Source: Blastomyces gilchristii SLH14081
Lineage: Eukaryota > Ascomycota > Eurotiomycetes > Onygenales > Ajellomycetaceae
Assembly (NCBI RefSeq): GCF_000003855.2
Contig: NW_003101681.1
Location: forward strand, 5,205,927-5,269,926
Direction of reading: 5' to 3'
Length of the DNA stretch: 64,000 bases
Positions 1 to 11,930 of the stretch are shown here, piece after piece. The number at the start of each line of letters is the position of its first letter. The stretch's first letter is position 1. The position numbers and the translations under genes are program-made. The notes under the pieces were generated by a model, which did no database searches, was not told where the DNA came from, and was given only the letters and a program-made list of their open reading frames with translations.

Positions 1-177
1 TTGTGTGAGTAAATCACCAATCCTACTTCATCGTCGACCGCGCTGGGCGGGTGCGGTCCACCAAAACAAAATACAAAGATACGAACCTCTAAATCAGTTT
101 CCCCCAACCAGGGTTGAGAATCCAGCTTACAATGTCGCTATTAAACAAAAAGCAATCACGAGCAGAAAGAACCATCC

Positions 178-1616
178 TCACGGGCATGCTGACCCAATTG
201 TTAGACTGGGGCATTTTCCTGGTGGTGGTGTTCGCGTGGGTGGTGTGGATGCCGCTGGCAGCGGGCCGGCGGCATCTTTCACTGGGGCGTTCAGCTCGGG
301 GAGCTTGATTTTCGGGGCCTTGATTTCGGGGACCTTGATCTTGGGTAATTTGGCGTAGGCGGGGCCGGGGAGGATCTCGACGGCGCCGGGAAGCCCGCCC
401 TTGGTGAACTGGCAGTCTTCGTTGGCGAGGATGGAGGGCATCTTGAACTTGCATTTGTTTTGTTCTCCTTGGGAAATAAGGGTGAAGACGGGGCAGTCTT
501 CGACGCGGCCAGAGGGGTTTCTGCAGGTCTTCACTGCTTTTTCGAGGAAGCCGGGCTCCCAGGCTTCCATGAAGTCGGCGTGGTAGCCACTTCCCTGGGG
601 GTCGCCGTTGGAGAGGACGAATTCACCCTCGACGCCCCTGTACTTGGCGGTGTTCCAGATGGTCTCGTAAAGGAGGGATACGAGGCGGGTTTCGAAGCCT
701 TGGGGGCACACACCGTCCTCGACAAGGCTGGGATATGCCATGTGGGATTTGTGGTCCGGGCTGTCGAGGTCCTTGCCGTTCCAGCAGGATGGGAACATCA
801 TCTCCATGCGGACGCCATCAGGGCAGTGGGCGTCGATGTAGCTCTTGTCTGGCAGGGTGTGGCGGAAGAGGGTGGGTTCATTCTTGCCCCCCGCGTAGTT
901 CAGGCAGTTGAAACCGATTGCCTTTTGGGAGAGGGCAAATTGGGAGCTTTGAGCCCCCGACCAAGAGGACTTGGGAGGGTCTGGAACTGGCCAGGTGAAG
1001 TTACGCTGGTATGGGTCACCGGCAAGCATACGGAAGCCCTTTGGGAAGGCCTTCACGTTATCTCCGCGCAGCAGATAGTAGCTGCAGAATGTGGACATAT
1101 TAGAAGATACGGCGGAAAAACAAAAGCGGTAGCTTTCTATGTTGTGTTAAGGGGAAGGGGGGAGGGGAGGGGGATTAAACTTACACAAGCATACCACCGA
1201 CTTGGTCCACCAATTCAGTATCGCCATTGGGGTATTTGAAGTAGGTTGCGGGAGTCCAATAGATGGATTTATCCTCCTTGACTGCGCAGGAAGTGCAGTC
1301 AGACGCTAACAGTGAATCCACAGTGACGCTCATGCCGAAGTCTATTAAGCAGTTAGTATTATATATATGTATATGTATATAAACATTCCACCAGCACAAA
1401 AAGGACAGAAAGAAAAAAGAAAACAAGTAGTTCTCCAGATCAATACATACTGCTGGCACCGTGAATAACGTGTGCGTGAGACGAGATGGCACCCGGATTG
1501 ACCAGTGGATCAAGACGAGCCACGCCCAGACGGCCCCGACATGGCAGACGCCAGAACGCCAACGCCGGGGAGATGGTCGCCGCAACAACTGCGGTGAAAA
1601 CGATGCCCAAATGCAT
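178..1616 (-). CDS. Secreted DUF1996-domain protein, 3 exons, 408 aa
   Basis: Exons (minus strand) are 1451..1616, 1185..1341 and 178..1081; introns are GTATGT..AG and GTAAGT..AG, and the frame is continuous across both junctions (408 aa). The N-terminus (MHLGIVFTAVVAATISPALA) is a hydrophobic signal peptide. It is followed by DPLVNPGAISSHAHVIHGAS joined to NFGM, the hallmark start of the DUF1996 family, and later by QVGGMLVYYLLR, which spans the second splice. The many cysteines suit an extracellular protein. The biochemical function of DUF1996 proteins is not established; they are usually secreted or wall-associated. The last 60 residues are unlike the domain: a Lys/Pro/Glu/Ile repeat (KIKVPEIKAPKIKLPEL) followed by a Pro/Thr-rich tail. 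The ATG at 1616 is chosen because it gives the signal peptide. The family call is firm; the exact C-terminus is less so, because a small terminal intron cannot be excluded. Confidence 0.88.
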
Positions 1617-2358
1617 GTTTGGTATAGATATGTATATGGTTTGCCTATGATATGGCGGTGTGTATCGAGTCCGGACTCGGGAATATCGATAATAGGTTGC
1701 TTTTCTGGATGAAGTCTAGGTTCGTCGTATATAATGAAAGTGGAGGAACGATTGGAAAGCCTGCAATCTCAATTTCCCTCGGGGCGAAACAGTGTAAAGA
1801 GTGACAGACGCGACAAGAAAAAAAGGAGTGTGTTGATGGGATGATTGATGAATCAACGGAGTGACGTTTATCGAGTCATCCAGCTGGGAAGTGGATTGGG
1901 ATGTTTTAAAACATTAATAAGACCCCCCTAAAAGAACACGGTGCGCAGTGAATAAACAGCGGATGAGGTTGTTTCGTTTCGTTCAGAACAAGAAACAACT
2001 GCTCCTTTTTCTTTCCTTTCCCAGTGAGTATATCCCAGTGGCGATGCCAATTCCTTTTTTATTGTCTATTTTGTTGCTTTGTCTATACAGTCCGCCTCTC
2101 TCAGGTCAACGGTTGTATAGTGATGTCTTGAAGGGAGGGTAGGATGGAGAATTGGGAAATATGGACGGCTGAAACGAACGACAAGAAGAAGAACAAGAAC
2201 AAGAAGCAAAAGGGCGAGTCCTCTTTGAGGCGGTAAGTGCACGAAGGCAAAAGGAATGAATAGCTTCAGCCAGCTGACTGTCTTCCTTTTGAAAAAGGGA
2301 GATGCAGCCTCGAAGGGACGGGCAGAGGGATGCAGAGGAAGAAAGCAGTAGAGGTGGT

Positions 2359-2384
2359 GAGAGAGAGAGAGAGAGAGAGAGAGA
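2359..2384. repeat. (GA)n microsatellite
   Basis: Uninterrupted GA dinucleotide run of about 26 bp, continuing as imperfect GAGA to about 2400. It lies in non-coding sequence. Confidence 0.9.
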
Positions 2385-3904
2385 CGGAGAGAGATGGAGA
2401 GACTTGAGGATGAGATGAGACGGGAAGAAAGCGCAAGAAGACTTCAGTCGATGATCAATTTCCCCTTGCAACTAAAACCCGCTTGATTCGCATGGGAAAT
2501 TTCAGATCCTGAGCGCTAACACACCTAGTGCAGCTGGGCATATTGTCCTATCCAGGCTATCCAGACAGACAGATGGAGGAGGATCTTGGTTCAGATTTAT
2601 TATTTTTATTCTGATGATGATAGGGCAGGCTCACCTACATCATACAAAAACTGCCTGCTGTCAGCACTTCGCAGGGAGGGGGTTTGAAACACCATCCAAA
2701 TTATCCAGCGGGGACTTTATATAACTTCTAACATTTGCTAATCCGCAGCTAAAACTTCCTCCCTCCTTGTTCCCACTCCTTATTAGTTAGTGACTCCTGA
2801 TTGCTCCTGAGTGAGTTCCCCCCAGAATCAAGGGCCCAACCCGAGTTCGCCTGGCACGATACGGTGTACGCTGTACTTAGCATTCCATGTGGCACATCTT
2901 GGCTCGAGAATATTCTCTATCCATCACCTACGATCCGCTCTGCTGCCTGAGCCGTTTACGGATCTTGGCTCCATAAGAATAGATTATTTAGCAGGACGGA
3001 GGAGGAGTAATGTGTTCCAGCGGTCCCTGCTGTGAGCTTGTGTGTGATGTTGAATTGTCACACACCACGCAAGCATGAACATCCCCGATCGATCCTAATT
3101 TGCCTTCTCATAGGCCTGCGCGAATGAGGGGATGGGTATTTATTTGTCTTTCTTTCTTTCTTTGACTGTTTTTTGCCCCCGGAGCCAAAAAGAAAGAGAG
3201 CCAGAAAAATTAAAAATTCTAAAAAAACTGCAGTATGGTATGTAGGGGATTCCGCCCCTCCCTTTGTCCAAGGCCGCCCAGCAAGGGGGCCGAACTTCTT
3301 ATTAGCATCATGCCTGCCATGCCTCCCTAGCTAGCCCCGTCTGTCGTTAGTGCGGCCTAGGACAATGCGCCAGTCTCCATTCTCTCCTGGCCCCTTGCCT
3401 TGCCGTGCCGCTAGGGCCATGACATGACAGGATTTGGGTAAGAAATCGGAGGAATCTGCCCCCAGCAAAGCAAGTTAGCTGGCTCCACGTTTGGTGCACT
3501 TTCTCGCCTTCTGCTCAGGTACCAGCCAACCACCGTCGACGTGCCCTGGACGAACAGAATAGCTGCTCTGGCATGCGATGTCCCCTGATTTGTTCCTGGA
3601 CTGATGAAACCGGTGGCTTTTCCCGTTTTCGCTGAATCGCTGGGCAGAGCCGCTGCCAAGTGGGCGCCCCTCTCTTGCACCCCATCAACCCCCCCCTTCT
3701 ACCGCTTTCAACCCCCGTCATTCCTTCATTCCCGACATCAGATGGTGGGACACTACTACTGGGTCACTGGGTGGGTGGCGCCAAATCTTACCTGTGCTGT
3801 TCTGCTTTGGGTTTGGGCCGATTGCAATGCGTTTGGCGGACTACGTTTTTCCGAGGTCCTCGCATGTAGCTCACGGTGTGTGCCGTTCGCAGTACGCTGT
3901 ACTC

Positions 3905-4180
3905 CGTACTCCGTACACTGTCACACATCATTGAAGTTAAATACTGCTGATTCATAAGATCTTGGCAAAAGATGCAAGTACAGCCACTCAATCCACTGAA
4001 CAGAACACCTGGGCCTTTTTCATCTGTACTTTGCAAAAAGCAGCTGTAATATTAGTACAGATGCTCTGCCCACTGAACAGTCATGATATTGGGGCTGTAC
4101 TTTTTTTAAAAAAAGTGGAGATCTGTAGTTACAAAAAAATGAGTACACACGGCCGGCCGCACCGAACAGGCCCTAAGTGC
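3905..4180 (-). repeat. Dispersed repeat A, intact-looking copy with transposon-like end
   Basis: The reverse complement of this stretch aligns with 36360-36600. Shared blocks include the CATCTGTACTTTG / CAGCTGTAATATTAGTACAG segment and the outer end GAACAGGCCCT (CAGGGCCTGTTC in the other copy). This copy keeps C and G where the island copy has T and A, for example GATGCAAGTA here against GATGTAAGTA there. It also has about 45 bp extra just inside the end. The CAGGGCC-type end suggests a DNA-transposon (hAT-like) terminus or a MITE, but no second terminal repeat or transposase was found, so the class is undecided. Confidence 0.7.
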
Positions 4181-4457
4181 TGCGGCGCAAATAGCTCCCT
4201 AGACAAGCCTAGTCTGATTCCCCCCTCCCAATCTTGGGCATAAAAGTATCGATTGGAATTGGAGATATCCAGCAGGGTTCCAATGCAGCAATGGGTTAAG
4301 CAGAAGGCACCACTGTTGCCATTAAGGACAATGATTCACAAAACAAAAACCTGCGAGCAAGGAATCTTATTTATTGAATGCTTGTTCATTCTTATGTGTT
4401 TTTATCTCATATCTGTTTCATTCCCACTCCGTCTTTGTTGACATAGGTGTACCGAGC

Positions 4458-6423
4458 ATGGCGGTGATATCGACAATCCAGGAACTCGTAGGGAATCCAT
4501 TTATGCTTTCGACCAGCCTTGCTATTGTAAGTTGAAAAATTACTGCCTCCCAAAGGGGATAGCTAACAGATAGGTTAATTGCTGAGACGTATAGCTTGCG
4601 TTTCACTGATAGAAATTTCTAGGTCATACTATATCTCAGCAGTAAACTCGTTTACAATGTTTTTTACCACCCACTCCGCTCATTCCCTGGCCCAACCAGC
4701 CATGCGATGAGCCTTGTGCCGTATATTTACAAAATCCTTCGCGGGACTCTAGAATATGACGTACTAGACCTGCACAAGGCTTACGGCGACGTGGTACGAA
4801 TCTCCCCTCATGAACTGGCTATCTGCGGCCCGGGCTCCTGGAAGGATATATTGGGAAATCGCAAAAGTGGCGAAGAGCAACTAGAAAAGTTCTGGCAGTA
4901 TTATCGTCCTGGGGGAACGCACGAGTCAACTAGTATCATTAACGCAGATCGCGAGGAGCACAGTCGCCTGCGCCGTCAGCTTTCCCATGGCTTCTCCGAT
5001 AAATCAATGAGGGAACAGGAACCCCTGATTACTCGGCACATCGACCTCATGATAAAGAGATTCCTTGAACTGGGTGGAGCGGGTTCGAAGTCTCTCGACC
5101 TTACGCAGTGGTATAATTATGCCACGTTCGATATCATCGGAGATCTGACGTTTGGTGAATCGTTTGGATGCCTCGAAAATGCCTATTTCCACCCCTTTGT
5201 CAAGCTTATGCTTGCATCAGGGAAAATTGCTTCATTCCTGCAATGCGCTGGTTATTTCCCGACATTTAAGAAATTTTTGTTGAGCTTAATTCCAAAGACA
5301 GCAATGAAACGTCAGGCGAACGTCGCAAAGGAGAAAATCCTAAGGCGGATGAACGCCGGTATAGAGCGCCCGGATCTAATTGAGGGATTGTTGAAGAAAC
5401 AGGAAGAATGGGTAAGTCACTGCTTCAAGACAAGAACTGAAAATTTCTTCTCCTATTATACGTATAACAGGTAAACACTCTGTTGCAAAGCAAACTCCGC
5501 CCTTGGGAAATAAATCCCTAGTTCTGGGATACCAGATCGCTTCTATGCTAACCATGACTCCCCTTTCTCCTATAGAATATGAGCCTCGATACCCTCTCAG
5601 GAAACGCCCGACTGATCCTTGTCGGCGGCTCCGAAACAACCGCAACACTTCTGTGCGGCGTAACATACCTGTTGCTATCGAACCCTCAAGCCCTTGCAAA
5701 GCTGACAGCGGAGGTCCGCTCAGCTTTCAAAAGTGAAGACGATATTAACATGAACTCCGTAAACGAGCTGGACTACATGCTTGCATGTCTTAACGAGGCA
5801 ATGCGAGTGTATCCACCCGTGCCGCTCGGGCTCCCCCGAGTGATTCCCAAGGGCGGTTGTCAGATAACTGGACAATTCATTCCTGAGGATGTAAGACGTT
5901 CCTCCCCTCCCCCCCTTCATCTCTTCTTCTGTATCGAGATGTGAGACTGACAAAATATTCCGTACGCTGGTCATAATAGAGTGTGGTCGCGATCCACCAC
6001 TGGGCCACATATCACAACGAAAAGTACTTCACGGACCCGTTCGCCTTCCACCCGGAACGTTTCCTAGGGGATCCCAAGTTCGCCAACGATAAGCGCGAGT
6101 TGCTCCAGCCTTTCCATGTCGGACCGAGAAATTGCCTTGGCAGAAAGTAAGTGAAGCACGCATATTATAATATCAATGAGAAAGAAACACAACCCCAAAT
6201 ATAACTAACTCCAACCTGGCCAAAAAAGCTAACCACTTCTTATTACTTCTCAAAACGGACTAGCCTCGCATACGCCGAAATGCGCCTCATTCTCGCGCGC
6301 CTGATCTATAATTTCGACATGAATCTCGCGCCAGAGAGCGCGAACTGGTTGCGGAAACAAAGAGTATTCCTCTTCTATACAAAACCGCCGTTGAATGTTT
6401 ATATGAGGCCTGTGAAGAGGTAG
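4458..6423 (+). CDS. Cytochrome P450 monooxygenase, 5 exons, 499 aa
   Basis: Exons are 4458..4526, 4623..5411, 5576..5890, 5980..6146 and 6264..6423; all introns are GT-AG and in frame, giving 499 aa, the usual P450 length. The N-terminus has a single membrane anchor (about residues 14-37, LSTSLAI joined to VILYLSS) and a Pro/Gly hinge (HPLRSFPGPTS), so it is an ER-bound class II enzyme. Further motifs are the I-helix oxygen-binding motif GGSETT (about 303-308), ExxR (Glu360/Arg363 in NEAMRVYPP), PERF (416-419) and the heme loop FHVGPRNCLGR with the ligand Cys443. The overall pattern resembles fungal CYPs of secondary metabolism or detoxification (isotrichodermin C-15 hydroxylase-like), but the substrate cannot be read from sequence. 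No neighbouring biosynthetic genes (PKS, NRPS, terpene cyclase) are present, so it is not in an obvious cluster. Confidence 0.92.
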
Positions 6424-7419
6424 ACTAGTAGGTTGGTAGGGTTCTAAAAAGGGACTTTGTTTTAAGAAAAGAAATGTTGGGCGGGCTGCTTTCTATCGTT
6501 GTTTAGATTGCATTTTCCCAGTCGTTGTCTTTTTGGTTTATTTTATTGATGAGATGGGGAAGAGAGACACTGCTCGTGGTAAGCCTTGGATTTGAACGAT
6601 TCCTTCATGACGGTCTCTTTTTGCTTAAGATGGCATGATTTCACAGCTATTAATTTGGTTGATACACGTATCTATGTACTCGGACGACATGCCTAGAAAA
6701 AAATAAATTCGTGGACTCAAAAAGTCGACAGGAGATCAAAGGAAATCTAAGCTTCTGTGATTTTCAAATGTTGTTTTTCAGGAAAAACTCTTTTATAGAG
6801 CTAATCTCGATAATTTAGATAGCTAGATTTACAATATTTTCCCTACAAGGGCTTCCTCATAATTGGTACCTCACTTTTCCCTCCCCCACCCGGCCCTCCT
6901 AACTTCCCATACCATACACCTGCCTGCCTGTGCACCATTTTCTTGGACATTCTGCAAAAACACAGCTACTATGTCATCATGTATCATCAAAGGTTACTTC
7001 TGCTACGTCAAACCTATCTTGGTACCTCTATATATATACACCCGTTCAGTTCTTTTCTGCAACACCCCAGAATGCTTGCTTTGAAGGTGCATGAAACAAA
7101 ATATATAAGAAAACAGGGTGAAGGCGCAAGACACCAACTTTATCCAGAGCAGTGCAATGAACATTATTATCCTTGCCCACTCTCTTACCTAGTCCGTCGT
7201 ATTCATACTGCATACAAGAAAAACACAAACCTAAAAAAAACCAATGGGTATCGGCTACCAGCATGTCGAGCTCCCTAATTCCAGTGTCCCAAACCCAACA
7301 CGAAAGAGAAAAAAAAAAGGAAGTAAGAAGAAAAAGACATGTATAAAAATAATAAAGTTTTATAGTTATCAAGTAATCTCAAAGAAGTGGGCGTAATTTG
7401 GGTATTCCATCATTCCGCA
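6424..7419. other. Convergent intergenic region (P450 / cdc16 3' ends)
   Basis: Holds the 3' flanks of two convergent genes. AT-rich and short of open frames; no RNA gene, repeat or motif was recognised. Confidence 0.6.
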
Positions 7420-9853
7420 TCATCCACCAGGCCCACGGCGGGCAGGGCTCCTCCGCCTCCCCGCAAACCTAGTCGTACGCGATCTCGAAGATTCGGCTGG
7501 GACATTTGGCGCCTGGGTCGTAGTCACACCGACACCACGCCTTGCTCCCGCCGTAGCGTCATCGGGGCCCCGTTGCCTAGTAGCGTGTCTGGATCTAGCA
7601 CGGTTCAAAGCCGGGTTTAGCAAACCTTCAGCTTCACCATCCAGTTCCATTTCAACACTTTGATTCGGGTCCTCGACAAGACCACTGCGTTCGTTCGTCC
7701 ATTCTTCTTCATGGGTGGCCCGCCGGTCCAGTCCACGTGACTTAGTCCGCGTGGCTGCTTTTTCCCTTGACTTCTCTTTGCTTTTGGACGTAGTCCTTTC
7801 TCTACTGCTAGCACCAGCAGCAGTTTGTCGGGTGGTGGGTGGCGGCACGTATTCCTGCTTCTCCTGTTCAATTTCCCATATTTCAAGTGCTCTTGAGAGT
7901 AAAGTTCCCGCAACGCCAGCACCGGCTGCAGCGTCACTGCCGCTAGCGCCTAAGACGCGAACCGCCTCATGTAATGCGGTGACCGCTTGCATAGTCCGTC
8001 CTAGTTCAAGTAACACAAGGCCACGGGCCGTATGTAAGGACCCGGTAAGGCCCCTATCTTCATAGCCACCAACGCTCGTAGAACCAGCAGATACAAGACC
8101 ACCCGCTCCTGCACCTGCGAGTGCCGCTCCATAACCAGTCGCAGACCCGCCGGCTCCGATTCGAAGGGATTCATCAAACTCCGCCAGTGCTTCTTCAAAA
8201 TGTCCCAAACGACGCAGAGCATGCCCTAAATTAGCTCTCGTGGCGAGCCACGCACCTGGGTCACAATTTAATGACGAGGCCAAGGCTAGCGCTTGGCGAA
8301 ATAATTCGACGGCACCTTCAAGGTTATTTTCGTGGTATAAAACGACCCCTAGTTCATTAAGCACCAGTGGGTCGCCACCTGATGGAGCAGGCGATTGAGA
8401 TAATGACTCAGTAGAAGATGGAATGGTATCAGACATTGAGCCGGATGACATTGAATAGGCGGCAGACAAATACTCGTGAGCCAGAGACATGTTGTTTAGA
8501 GCAAGATGCTGCATTCCCAAAAAGAGTTGCGGAAGGTGACTTCCTTGGAATAACCTCGCAGCAGTACTGTATGCTGCAATTGCCTGGTCATGTTCACCCT
8601 CTGCAGCGAATGTGTGAGCAAACCCGATCCAGGCTGGGGCTGAATGAGGATCCAAAAGGGAGGCCTTGGAGAAAAAGCGTCGGGCTTCAGAAATTTTACA
8701 AACAGACATGTAGTATATACCAATAGCGAGATATGTATATGATTCCCCTGGAACGTTATCGGCAAGAGTATGGGCAAGCAGAAATAGAGCGTTGGTGGCG
8801 CCCGTCTCATATAAACATGCGAGATGGAGAGGGTAAACGGCAGGCGAATGGCCAAGGTTATGACCTTGACTTCCCTGTGAGGCAAGCATGGGTCCAGAAT
8901 CATCAGAAGATGAGAGAATAGAGGATGTAAGTGACAATGCCTCGGGGAATCGACACTGAGTATAGAGAGTTTCTGCACGAGAGAGAAGAAGATCAGGGTT
9001 ATCGGCAAGATTGTAATGTGTGGATAGCGTTTCTGTAGCGTAAGAGAGAGCATAAGGGGAGGAGTATTTCGATAGGCGAGTTGTATATAGGAGTTTCATA
9101 AATTCAGCGGCTTCTTGAGCTATTGATGGGTCTGTACAATACGTAATGGAGTCGAAATCGAGGGATTCTAAGAACTCGAGCTCCTCCGCTGGAGACATAA
9201 GAGAGTTTTTCATAAGTTGATCGAATGCCTCAAAGCACTGCACATCAATTCGCACAGCATCTTTATAACAGTCCCTGGCTCTATCGAAAGCGTTTTGTCG
9301 GGCATAGCATAATCCGCGCAGGTAGCACATGGCAGCCTCAAACTTGATGTTTTTGGCATCTTCCCGTTCTCTTTCTTCGCTTCTTTCAACGCGATCTGCC
9401 CGAGAGGAAGCACTTTTCCCATTGCGCAACGTAATATTGAAATTCCCATTCAGATGCTGTAATTTCCGCCGGGTATTGCTGGAGGAGGCTACAAGGTGGG
9501 TAGGGTTATTGTCACCAAGAATGGTGAGGGCTTGGTCAAATTTGTTTTGCTTGATATAGCAATGCGCTGCCAGATATCTACATGACGAACTCCGGGCGAT
9601 CAAATCTTTCTTCGATAGTAACGCTAGTGCTCGAGTATAATTGTTGTTTGAGAAATGTACCTGTGCAAGCCAGAATGCATCATTGTCACTGTCTGGGAAT
9701 AAATGTCAGTTCACAGTGAAATGCACGCCATTGAACTAGAAATTGAGAAGCCTCACTTGTAAGGGCGAGCACCTTGTCGCCTATGTAGATAGCTGCATCA
9801 TGCTGGCCTTTGTTCAGGGCGTCCTGCCGCCAGCTGCGGAGAAAGGACTCCAT
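7420..9853 (-). CDS. cdc16: Anaphase-promoting complex subunit Cdc16/Cut9 (APC6), TPR protein, 789 aa
   Basis: Exons (minus) are 9757..9853 and 7420..9692; the GTGAGG..CCAG intron splits an Asn codon and keeps frame (789 aa). The start MESFLRSWRQDALNKGQHDAAIYIGDKVLAL is typical of Cdc16/Cut9. Tandem tetratricopeptide repeats fill about residues 40-590; the clearest are SAPAWIGFAHTFAAEGEHDQ, NELGVVLYHENNLEGAVELF and ANLGHALRRLGHFEEALAEF. The protein is part of the TPR arm of the APC/C, the ubiquitin ligase that triggers anaphase and mitotic exit. The C-terminal ~170 residues are a basic, Ser/Arg-rich low-complexity tail beyond the S. pombe Cut9 length (671 aa), possibly lineage-specific. Residues about 480-510 are Ala/Gly-rich. 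It shares a 639-bp divergent promoter with yju2. The TPR family is certain, and Cdc16 is favoured over Cdc23 or Cdc27 by the N-terminus and by the NELGVVLYHE repeat. Confidence 0.88.
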
Positions 9854-10492
9854 GAAGCGTCAAGCGCGGTACCCCTCAAAACTCCGTGTTCAGGGACAGT
9901 CACTCATCCGGACTGAGTTGGACAATTCATGTAGATGGTTCCCCCGCGTGCTTACTGCGTAGAAGGTTTGTTTTGTTGGGATGTTGAGCTTGTCGCAAAA
10001 AGCTCGCTGTTGATGTTTCCCAGCGAGGAAGAAGCAATCGAGATGTGGTCTGTGCGTCTGTTGACATCACATGGCGGGTATCGGTACGGTAATCTGTGTA
10101 TTTGTATATTTAGCCGACAAAACAATACCTAGTATATTGATGTACTGTGTACTTCATATATTTTATAACAGAAGTTCTGTTTACTCTTGTGATGAATGGA
10201 CAAAGTAGAAACAACCTTCGAAACTATATCCTAAATTCACTGGTACTTTGTTTGTCGAGGTTCTGTTCTTGCTCGGAGCTACAGGAGGGAGCTGAATACC
10301 ACGTACGTGTGATCTTGAAGCCTCCCCCAAAGTTCGGTGGCGCGAACCTCAACCCTGCCACAATTCACGCCACGTCTGCTCTTCAACCACCTCATTCTAA
10401 TCTGCCAAAGTGATAGATAGCCTCATATATAACTATCCGTTACTAGTTATCCACAATTTCACTGAGAAAGACGCTCATTTACTTAGCCCACC
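9854..10492. promoter_or_regulatory. Bidirectional promoter region, cdc16 / yju2
   Basis: The 639 bp between two divergent start codons must carry both promoters and 5' leaders. No separate gene fits. No specific transcription-factor site can be asserted from sequence alone. Confidence 0.55.
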
Positions 10493-11329
10493 ATGTCTGA
10501 ACGCAAAGTGCTCACAAAGTACTATCCCCCGGACTTCGACCCGTCTGTCATAACGCGGACACCTAAACACCTACGGGCAACGGGTCCCAAGCTCCTAACA
10601 GTCCGCCTGATGGCTCCATTCAGTCTAAAATGCACAAATTGCGGTGAATACATATACAAAGGTCGCAAGTTCAACGCGCGCAAAGAAACTACAGAAGAAA
10701 AATATCTAAACATCCCCATTTATCGCTTCTATATTCGCTGCACTCGGTGCAGCAGTGAAATAACCTTCAAAACCGACCCCAAGAACATGGACTATACGTG
10801 CGAACGCGGTGCTAAGCGTAATTTTGAGCCCTGGAGGGAAGCCAAGGAAAGTGAGGTCAATGAAACAACGGATGAGACGCTGGATAGGTTGGAGAGGGAG
10901 GAGGGAGACAAGGAAGAGAGGGAAGAGCGGGATAAGATGATGGAGTTGGAGGAGAAAATGCAGGATTCGAAGCGCGAGATGGCAGTGGCGGATGCTTTGG
11001 ATGAGATTCGGACGAGAAATGCGAGGATTGAGCGGGGGGAGAGAGGGGCTGGTGAAGAGGCGGCGTTGCTGAAGGCACAACGAGAGGCGGACGAGGAGAA
11101 ACTTAGGGCTGAGAGGGAGGATGAGGAGGCTGCGAGGAGGGCATTTATGACAGATGGTGGAGAGAGGGTTAAGCGACTAGTGGAGGATGAAGCCTCTTCA
11201 TCGGGTGGGGCGACACCGGCTGTTGAGAAGTCCGATATGCCACCACCTCCCTCGTTTGCTAGGGTGCGAAAACCGAAGAAACCGTTTAACGCCGGTCTTG
11301 GGATTAAGAAGAAGCCGCCGCTGGTTTGA
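10493..11329 (+). CDS. yju2: Splicing factor Yju2 (CWC16/Cwf16 family), 278 aa
   Basis: Single exon, 278 aa, starting MSERKVLTKYYPPDFDPSVI, the conserved start of the Yju2/CCDC94 family (Pfam DUF572/CWC16). A four-cysteine zinc-binding site is formed by CTNC (Cys47/Cys50) and CTRC (Cys83/Cys86), with the family motifs YIYKGRKFNARKE, the F.TDP.N.DY block and ERGAKRNFEPW. In the spliceosome Yju2 acts at the first catalytic step with the Prp19 complex, docking the branch helix in the active site. The second half is a long Glu/Lys/Arg-rich predicted helix (about 120-230), followed by a Ser/Pro-rich region and a basic end (FNAGLGIKKKPPLV). Length and ending match fungal orthologues, so the gene looks intact. 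Confidence 0.93.
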   Translation: MSERKVLTKYYPPDFDPSVITRTPKHLRATGPKLLTVRLMAPFSLKCTNCGEYIYKGRKFNARKETTEEKYLNIPIYRFYIRCTRCSSEITFKTDPKNMDYTCERGAKRNFEPWREAKESEVNETTDETLDRLEREEGDKEEREERDKMMELEEKMQDSKREMAVADALDEIRTRNARIERGERGAGEEAALLKAQREADEEKLRAEREDEEAARRAFMTDGGERVKRLVEDEASSSGGATPAVEKSDMPPPPSFARVRKPKKPFNAGLGIKKKPPLV

Positions 11330-11930
11330 AGTTCGTTTATGGTTCATAGTACTTGCATCTGGTCTCGAGCATATCTGGGCGTTTATCACTGCGGTTGGAG
11401 CATTGTCATTGGATACATACCAAGGGAGTTATACAATTCATCAATAAAGGATGTGAAATTTTTGTTTTTTAAGTATGTTCTAAGCCAGTTGGATATGATG
11501 TATGAGTAACATTTATAGAGAAATTTAAATGTAATTTCATCAATACATACAGATAAATAAATACTAAAATTATTCCTAGGCCTCCATAGAATTAACCCCA
11601 CAAACCCCTGACGCCACGCTGAGCAATGATAGACAGACCATTGCCTGCATTTTCCGTCCCCAGTTCATTTCAGAGCCGTCATTGCGTTTTACAGTATTCG
11701 AAATAAAAATAAAAAACAATAGGAGGTTGTTACTAACAATAAACAACTGAAAGGTAAAAAAGTCGGATCAATGTTTTTAAAAAATAGTACAAAGGAAGTT
11801 AGAAATTGATAGAAAGAGAAATCACAAAACAACCACAATGATAAAAGGGTGAAAAAGAAGAAACCACAGAGCAATATCACAGAAGGGGTACTGAGTAAAA
11901 GAAGAGAGAAAACAATCCATGAGCGGCACA
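11330..11930. other. Convergent intergenic region (yju2 / tra1)
   Basis: About 600 bp of AT-rich 3' flank between two convergent genes. No gene, repeat or RNA was recognised. Confidence 0.6.

Larger units (their letters stand above)
1617..4457. other. Intergenic region between DUF1996 gene and P450 gene
   Basis: No credible coding exon was seen on either strand. The region holds the promoter of the DUF1996 gene (reading left from 1616) and of the P450 gene (reading right). It has a GA microsatellite at about 2359-2384, a short TTTC run near 3150, and a repeat copy at about 3905-4180 (listed separately). The open frames here are short and show no family motif. Confidence 0.6.

Noticed and set aside
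460..1239. Plus-strand open frame of 259 codons opposite the DUF1996 gene
   Set aside because: Shadow of GC-rich coding sequence on the other strand; no family motif, and the minus-strand gene has splice sites, signal peptide and domain.
4458..6423. P450 as part of a secondary-metabolite cluster
   Set aside because: Neighbours are housekeeping genes; no backbone synthase, transporter or pathway regulator is in the window.
8496..9053. Overlapping minus-strand frames inside cdc16
   Set aside because: Alternative frames within a gene whose TPR reading frame is continuous and conserved.
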